Assembly (NCBI GenBank): GCA_007116765.1 | Contig: SKHV01000450.1 | Span: 1 to 6,626 of the forward strand | From: Prolixibacteraceae bacterium | GTDB taxonomy: Bacteria; Bacteroidota; Bacteroidia; Bacteroidales; Prolixibacteraceae | DNA: 6,626 bases | Reading direction: 5' to 3' | Shown: positions 1 through 3,864 of the stretch, piece by piece | Numbering within the stretch: position 1 is the stretch's first letter | Layout of the letters: every line of letters begins with the position of its first letter | The notes under the pieces: model-generated | What the model was told of the DNA's origin: nothing | Databases searched by the model: none | The model's input: only the letters and a program-made list of their open reading frames with translations | Position numbers and translations under genes: made by a program

Positions 1-1340
1 ACCTGCCACATGCTTACCCCTTGCTGGTTCGCGGTTTGCTCAAGCTTTGTCAGCGTGGTTTTGCCTATTCCGCGCGTCGGATAATTTATTATTCGCTTGA
101 ATGCCTCGTTGTCGCTACTGTTCACAATTATACGCAGGTAGGCCATCATGTCTTTTATTTCTTTTCGCTCGTAAAACGATAAGCCACCATAAATTTTGTA
201 AGGTAGGTTTTGTTTGCGTAATTGTTCTTCAAAAATTCGCGACTGGGCATTGGTTCTGTACAAAATGGCGTAATCGGAGAATTGATTGTGTTCTGAAAGC
301 CGGTTTTGAACTAATTCGTTTATAACCAAAGCACCTTCTTCGTTATCGGTTAGTGCTTGTAATACTTTAATTTTATTGCCGGTTTCGTTCTCTGAAAAAA
401 CTATTTTTTTGAGTTGTCGGGCGTTTTTTTCAATAATGCTGTTGGCTGCATTTACAATTGTTTTTGTTGATCGGTAGTTTTGTTCAAGTTTAAAAGTTTT
501 GTAGCCAGGGTAATCGTTTCTGAAGTTAAGAATGTTTTCGATTCGTGCACCTCTGAATGAATATATACTTTGAGCATCGTCGCCTACTACGCAAATGTTG
601 TTGTTCAATGCCGATAAATTTTTCACAATTAAGTATTGCGAGTAATTTGTATCCTGATACTCGTCGACAAGCACGTATTTGAACCTTTCCTGATATTTTC
701 GTAAAGTTTCAGGGTGTTTAGACAGTAGCAAATTGGTATTGAGCAGCAAATCGTCAAAGTCCATAGCGCCCGAAACTTTGCAGCGGCGACTGTATTCTTT
801 GTAGATATCTTTAATTTGCGGCATTCTTATTTTGATGTCGTAGTCAACAGCTCCTGGGCTTGTAGGGTAGTGAGCGGCAGTTACCAAATTATTTTTCGCC
901 GCTGAAATTCGGTTTAAAACTGTAGCTGTTTTATACACTTTGTCGCTTAATCCCATGTCGCGTACCACACTTTTTATAAGGCTTTTCGAGTCGGAAGTGT
1001 CATAAATGGTAAAAGTTCTCGGGTAACCAATCAGTTCCGCTTCCACTCTGAGTATGCGTGCAAAAATGGAGTGAAAAGTACCCATCCACAGGTGGCGCGA
1101 AGTATCGTTTCCCACTATTTCGGCAATCCTGTTTTTCATTTCGCGTGCGGCTTTGTTGGTAAACGTAAGTGCAAGAACCGACGAGGGTGAAGTTCCCAGA
1201 CGTAAAATATGTGTAATGCGGCTTGTCAATACACGTGTTTTCCCGGAACCTGCTCCGGCAATGATGAGGCTGGGGCCTGTTATGTTTTCTGCAGCCTGGC
1301 GCTGTGCAGTATTTAAACCTTCAAGGTAAGGATAGCTCAT
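1..1340 (-). CDS. uvrD: UvrD/PcrA-family ATP-dependent 3'-5' DNA helicase (N-terminal part, open at left edge)
   Basis: A superfamily 1A helicase of the UvrD/PcrA/Rep group, which unwinds DNA 3' to 5' using ATP in excision repair, mismatch repair and removal of stalled complexes, in the cytoplasm. Translated from ATG at 1340, the frame stays open to the window edge (446 full codons), roughly 60% of a usual 720-780 residue protein; the rest of domain 2B and the C-terminus lie outside. Motifs in order: Q-motif-like LNTAQRQA (9-16), Walker A AGAGSGKT (28-35), motif Ia LALTFTNKAAREM, TFHS, Walker B LVDEYQDT (D226, E227), motif III GDDAQSIYSFRGA (253-265), motif IV QNYRST (287-292), YRTNAQSR (361-368) and YGGLSFYERKEIKD (384-397). 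All expected catalytic residues are present and I found no frameshift. The start is chosen because the protein begins a few residues before the Q motif, as in the family; no Shine-Dalgarno is visible. It is divergent from the gene at 1582. UvrD versus PcrA naming cannot be settled, since the C-terminal region is missing. Family assignment is very secure. Confidence 0.96.
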   Translation of the reverse strand, partial: MSYPYLEGLNTAQRQAAENITGPSLIIAGAGSGKTRVLTSRITHILRLGTSPSSVLALTFTNKAAREMKNRIAEIVGNDTSRHLWMGTFHSIFARILRVEAELIGYPRTFTIYDTSDSKSLIKSVVRDMGLSDKVYKTATVLNRISAAKNNLVTAAHYPTSPGAVDYDIKIRMPQIKDIYKEYSRRCKVSGAMDFDDLLLNTNLLLSKHPETLRKYQERFKYVLVDEYQDTNYSQYLIVKNLSALNNNICVVGDDAQSIYSFRGARIENILNFRNDYPGYKTFKLEQNYRSTKTIVNAANSIIEKNARQLKKIVFSENETGNKIKVLQALTDNEEGALVINELVQNRLSEHNQFSDYAILYRTNAQSRIFEEQLRKQNLPYKIYGGLSFYERKEIKDMMAYLRIIVNSSDNEAFKRIINYPTRGIGKTTLTKLEQTANQQGVSMWQ

Positions 1341-1379
1341 ATTCAGAATTATTAAAGCGTAAATAATGGATTACGAAGC

Positions 1380-1387
1380 CAAAAATA
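1380..1387 (-). promoter_or_regulatory. Possible -7 box for the helicase gene
   Basis: On the minus strand this reads TATTTTTG, a match to the Bacteroidota -7 consensus TAnnTTTG, about 40 bp before the helicase start at 1340. No TTG/TTTG -33 element lies at the usual 17-23 bp spacing (only GAGTTTC nearby), so the call rests on one short box in AT-rich DNA and is weak. Confidence 0.25.
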
Positions 1388-1490
1388 ATAGTTGTTACAT
1401 GAAACTCTGATATTTATACTATAAAATTTTAAATTTGAATTCAACAGCACATTAAAAATGTGAATAAAGGATATGTTAAAAGCATGTAAA

Positions 1491-1522
1491 TGTGTAATGT
1501 AAAGTAAAAAGAATTACTTTTG
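1491..1522 (+). promoter_or_regulatory. Candidate Bacteroidota promoter for the 1582 gene
   Basis: TACTTTTG at 1515-1522 matches the Bacteroidota -7 consensus TAnnTTTG. A weak -33 candidate, TGTG at 1491-1494 (consensus TTTG/TTG), lies 20 bp upstream. Transcription would start near 1528-1532 and give a leader of about 50 nt before the ATG at 1582, a normal layout. No Shine-Dalgarno is seen in the leader (TATAAAAGCGACAAAGTATC precedes the ATG), as is common in this phylum. Confidence 0.4.
1501..1520. repeat. Short inverted repeat overlapping the candidate -7 box
   Basis: AAAGTAA (1501-1507) and TTACTTT (1514-1520) are perfect 7-bp inverted arms around a 6-nt centre. The right arm overlaps the TACTTTTG box at 1515-1522. 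It could be an operator for a dimeric regulator. In DNA this AT-rich a 7-bp palindrome can easily arise by chance. Confidence 0.25.
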
Positions 1523-1581
1523 TTTAAATACAATTTTCTGTGTGCAAATTAGTTTATATATTATAAAAGCGACAAAGTATC

Positions 1582-2898
1582 ATGCATAATATTTTCAGGT
1601 CAATTTTGTTATTGATAATTATATCGGCACTGCCATTTTTCTCAATGGCACAAGTCACCTCACCAAGCGCCGTTAGCGATGGTTCGCGAATGGGCGTTGA
1701 TTATTTCATTTTTTGTGCATCGGGTGCCGGCTCAGCAAACGGAAGGCTTGAGGCGCAAAGTCCATTTGATGCCAATTCATCGTTTACTTGGGAGGTTTAT
1801 AACCGGACTATAGGTAACTATGAATTGATTTTGCAACAAACCGATACCGAAACTTCTCAAATTAATAATTTGAGCGATGGGCTTTACCGTGTACTAATCG
1901 AGTCGGATGGTATGAGTACGCAGTATGAAACTTGGGTGCTTAATAATTGGATACATATAACGAATGCTGAAATTCCTGATTCAACCTCAACCTGCGACGG
2001 ATTTTATATTGAAGCTGATTATGAATATGCTCCACTTGAAGTGTTTAACCCCAGTACGGGACAAGAATTTTCGGTGCGAAATCCGAATATCGATTTTGAA
2101 GTGCGTTGGACTCATAACAGAGAGTTAGTGCGCTCCGCTATCAGCCCTTATATATATCCTCCTATTGCTTCAAACACTCCGGTACGTTACGACTTATCGG
2201 TTGAAGACGAATTTGGATGTATTGCCGAAAGCTATGTGAATTACGACTCGAAAGTTACCGAAGCGCTTTTTGTGGCCGATCCGCTGAGTGGAGAAGCTGT
2301 GCTTGAAGTTAATTTTACCAATAATTCAGTTAATTACGATTCGGTTTATTGGTTTTTCTACAAAGACAACTACGTGATTTCGTACGAAATTGAACAGACC
2401 GGTGAAGCAGTGGACAGTATCGATTTCGTTTTGACTGAAGATTCTCCGATGCACCGTTACGAAATGTCGGGCGATTACAGGGTGCGTCTGGTAACTGTGA
2501 AAATAAACGAAACAGGGAATTGCTACGATACCTTGTACGGAGAGTTTATTCAAGTAGAAGAATTGTTTCTCAAGATTCCTAATGTGTTTACTCCAAATGG
2601 TGATGGGCTGAACGATTACTTTGTGGTTGAATCGAAATCGCTCAGAAGTTTGAATGTGAAAATATACAATCGTTGGGGAGGTTTGGTACACTCGTGGAAT
2701 TACAGCAACATAACTACGAGTGATTATACTACGGAGCATTCAATATGGGATGGAAAAATAGGAAACCGCATGGCAAGCCCCGGGGTTTACTATTATGTGA
2801 TACAGTACGAAGCACGCGATATAGACCGGGAAGATAGGAGGCAACGCCCAAAACGTGGAACACATTCGGGTTTTGTACATCTATTCAGAGAAAAATAG
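1582..2898 (+). CDS. Secreted protein with PKD-like domain and T9SS type B sorting domain
   Basis: A 438-residue exported protein of unknown specific function, predicted to cross the inner membrane by Sec and the outer membrane by the type IX system. Residues 1-23 form a signal peptide: short N-terminus with one Arg, hydrophobic core LLLIIISALPFF, then SMA before Q24 as the likely cleavage site. Residues 25-225 are an extracellular-type beta-rich region with four spaced landmarks (C45, C138, C213 and a DEFGC motif) resembling Ig-like or SprB-like modules, but I cannot assign a family firmly. Residues 228-325 look like a PKD-like domain (LFVADPLSGEAVLEVNFTNNS, here shortened to the key FTNNS). 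Residues 330-435 are a gliding-motility-associated type B CTD: IPNVFTPNGDGLND, IYNRWGG, IWDGK, SPGVYYYVI. The final hairpin has an unusual basic/acidic insert (about 411-428, EDRRQRPKR). The ATG is supported by the signal peptide. The gene is convergent with the PorP/SprF gene, and their stop codons abut. It may be a surface or adhesion protein and a client of that neighbour; this is inference. Confidence 0.9.
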   Translation: MHNIFRSILLLIIISALPFFSMAQVTSPSAVSDGSRMGVDYFIFCASGAGSANGRLEAQSPFDANSSFTWEVYNRTIGNYELILQQTDTETSQINNLSDGLYRVLIESDGMSTQYETWVLNNWIHITNAEIPDSTSTCDGFYIEADYEYAPLEVFNPSTGQEFSVRNPNIDFEVRWTHNRELVRSAISPYIYPPIASNTPVRYDLSVEDEFGCIAESYVNYDSKVTEALFVADPLSGEAVLEVNFTNNSVNYDSVYWFFYKDNYVISYEIEQTGEAVDSIDFVLTEDSPMHRYEMSGDYRVRLVTVKINETGNCYDTLYGEFIQVEELFLKIPNVFTPNGDGLNDYFVVESKSLRSLNVKIYNRWGGLVHSWNYSNITTSDYTTEHSIWDGKIGNRMASPGVYYYVIQYEARDIDREDRRQRPKRGTHSGFVHLFREK

Positions 2899-3852
2899 TT
2901 AGAAACTAAAATCGGGGAATACTTGATTGCCGCGGGTTTTAAAATCGAAACGCAACATTAATTCCATTGTGCCAATATTGAAATAGCGAATATCTGTGAG
3001 TGGATATTCATAAAGGAAGCCCACTTTGAAGTTTTCAATTTGCATGTGCACATAGCCACCCACCGAGTCGCTTATACGATAGCGGCTACCTACTGCAAAC
3101 CTATTGTAAAACAGAAATCCAAAATCGAAATCGGCAGTTACGGGGGCACCGGCAGTTAAGATTGCCGAAACTCCCGGTTTAAAAACAAGGTTTGGAGAAA
3201 TGCGGTGCATGTAAGCCCCGTGCACCATATAATGACGCTCTTCACGGCTTGCTGCTTCTACTATTGTTACATCGCGGTGATATTTGTTTTGAAGAAGTCT
3301 GGGCACTGCAAAACCTGCATAGGCATTATTGCTGTACCAAAACAATCCCACCCCAAAGTTTGACATAAAGCGGCTGAAATCGCCATAATCTATTATGTAT
3401 TGATCATCTTCGTGGTAGCGGTCGAGTTGGGTAAGGGTAGCCCTTAAATAGTTAAACCCGCCTTTTAATCCAAAACTAAGACGACTGTTGCTGCTTGCTT
3501 CAATGCTATAAGCGTAGTTGAAGAATAATGCGGTAGTAGTTGCAGGCCAGTGGTTGTCGTAGGTAAAGTCGATACCGGCTCCAACCTTAATGCTATCAAT
3601 GGGCATATGAAATGTAAGCGACGATGTCATTGGCGCATTTTCGAGATTTACCCACTGAGCGCGGTTAATGTTCGAAATGCTTCCTACTCCACGAACTCCG
3701 GTATAGGCAGGGTTAACCGACATGAGGTTGTTCATGTATTGCGAGTAAACCGGATCTTGCTGGGCATGTGAATATGAAACACAGAAAGTGAGCAGTACCG
3801 TAAAAATAAGTACAACTGAAAACTTCGATTCTATGTTTATAAATTTTCTCAT
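2899..3852 (-). CDS. PorP/SprF family type IX secretion system outer-membrane protein
   Basis: A 317-residue member of the PorP/SprF family, predicted to form an outer-membrane beta-barrel that assists secretion or surface anchoring of T9SS cargo carrying type B CTDs. Residues 1-30 are a signal peptide ending YSHA before QQDP. The family N-terminal signature follows: DPVYSQYMNN (33-42), NPAYTG (47-52), then NRAQW (63-67) where the family usually has RxQW. A run of alternating amphipathic strands makes up the middle (GLKGGFNYLRA, FGVGLFWYSNNAYAGFAVPRLL, RFAVGSRYRI), and the end has the usual strand-rich closure IGTMELMLRFDF. Length is typical (300-350). The ATG at 3852 is fixed by the signal peptide; a loose AGGTAGG lies 11 nt upstream of it. 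It sits 12 bp after the stop of the large adhesin gene on the same strand, as sprF follows sprB in flavobacteria, so co-transcription and partnership are likely. It could equally be a non-gliding paralogue of P. gingivalis PorP. Family call is secure; the exact client is inferred. Confidence 0.94.
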   Translation of the reverse strand: MRKFINIESKFSVVLIFTVLLTFCVSYSHAQQDPVYSQYMNNLMSVNPAYTGVRGVGSISNINRAQWVNLENAPMTSSLTFHMPIDSIKVGAGIDFTYDNHWPATTTALFFNYAYSIEASSNSRLSFGLKGGFNYLRATLTQLDRYHEDDQYIIDYGDFSRFMSNFGVGLFWYSNNAYAGFAVPRLLQNKYHRDVTIVEAASREERHYMVHGAYMHRISPNLVFKPGVSAILTAGAPVTADFDFGFLFYNRFAVGSRYRISDSVGGYVHMQIENFKVGFLYEYPLTDIRYFNIGTMELMLRFDFKTRGNQVFPDFSF

Positions 3853-3864
3853 TCGTTTGTTTGC

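Larger units (their letters stand above)
1341..1581. other. Divergent intergenic region, no gene
   Basis: This 241 bp AT-rich spacer separates the start codons of the helicase gene (minus) and the secreted-protein gene (plus). I see no coding frame with a plausible start and no tRNA-like or structured RNA. It holds TAnnTTTG-type -10/-7 boxes in both directions: minus strand at 1380-1387, plus strand at 1430-1437 (TAAATTTG, without a good upstream partner) and plus strand at 1515-1522. It also holds a short inverted repeat at 1501-1520. The stretch 1481-1507 has several close copies of TGTAA, which may be no more than AT-rich composition. Confidence 0.8.

Noticed and set aside
101..325. Plus-strand open frame of 74 codons
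   Set aside because: Lies opposite the well-conserved helicase coding sequence, has no domain or start context of its own, and is explained as a shadow frame.
1341..1581. Small RNA, riboswitch or tRNA in the intergenic region
   Set aside because: No cloverleaf, GC-rich stem or conserved aptamer motif; only AT-rich DNA and short promoter-like boxes.
2326..2739. Minus-strand open frame of 137 codons
   Set aside because: Opposite the PKD-like and CTD region of the 438-residue protein, whose motifs are recognisable in the plus frame. No signal peptide or family motif in the reverse frame.
2890..2910. Bidirectional terminator between the convergent genes
   Set aside because: There is no intergenic base and no GC-rich hairpin followed by a T-run on either strand at the junction.
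3853..3864. Separate promoter for the PorP/SprF gene
   Set aside because: The gap is only 12 bp, with no -7/-33 pair seen in it. A promoter within the end of the adhesin gene cannot be excluded but nothing supports it.
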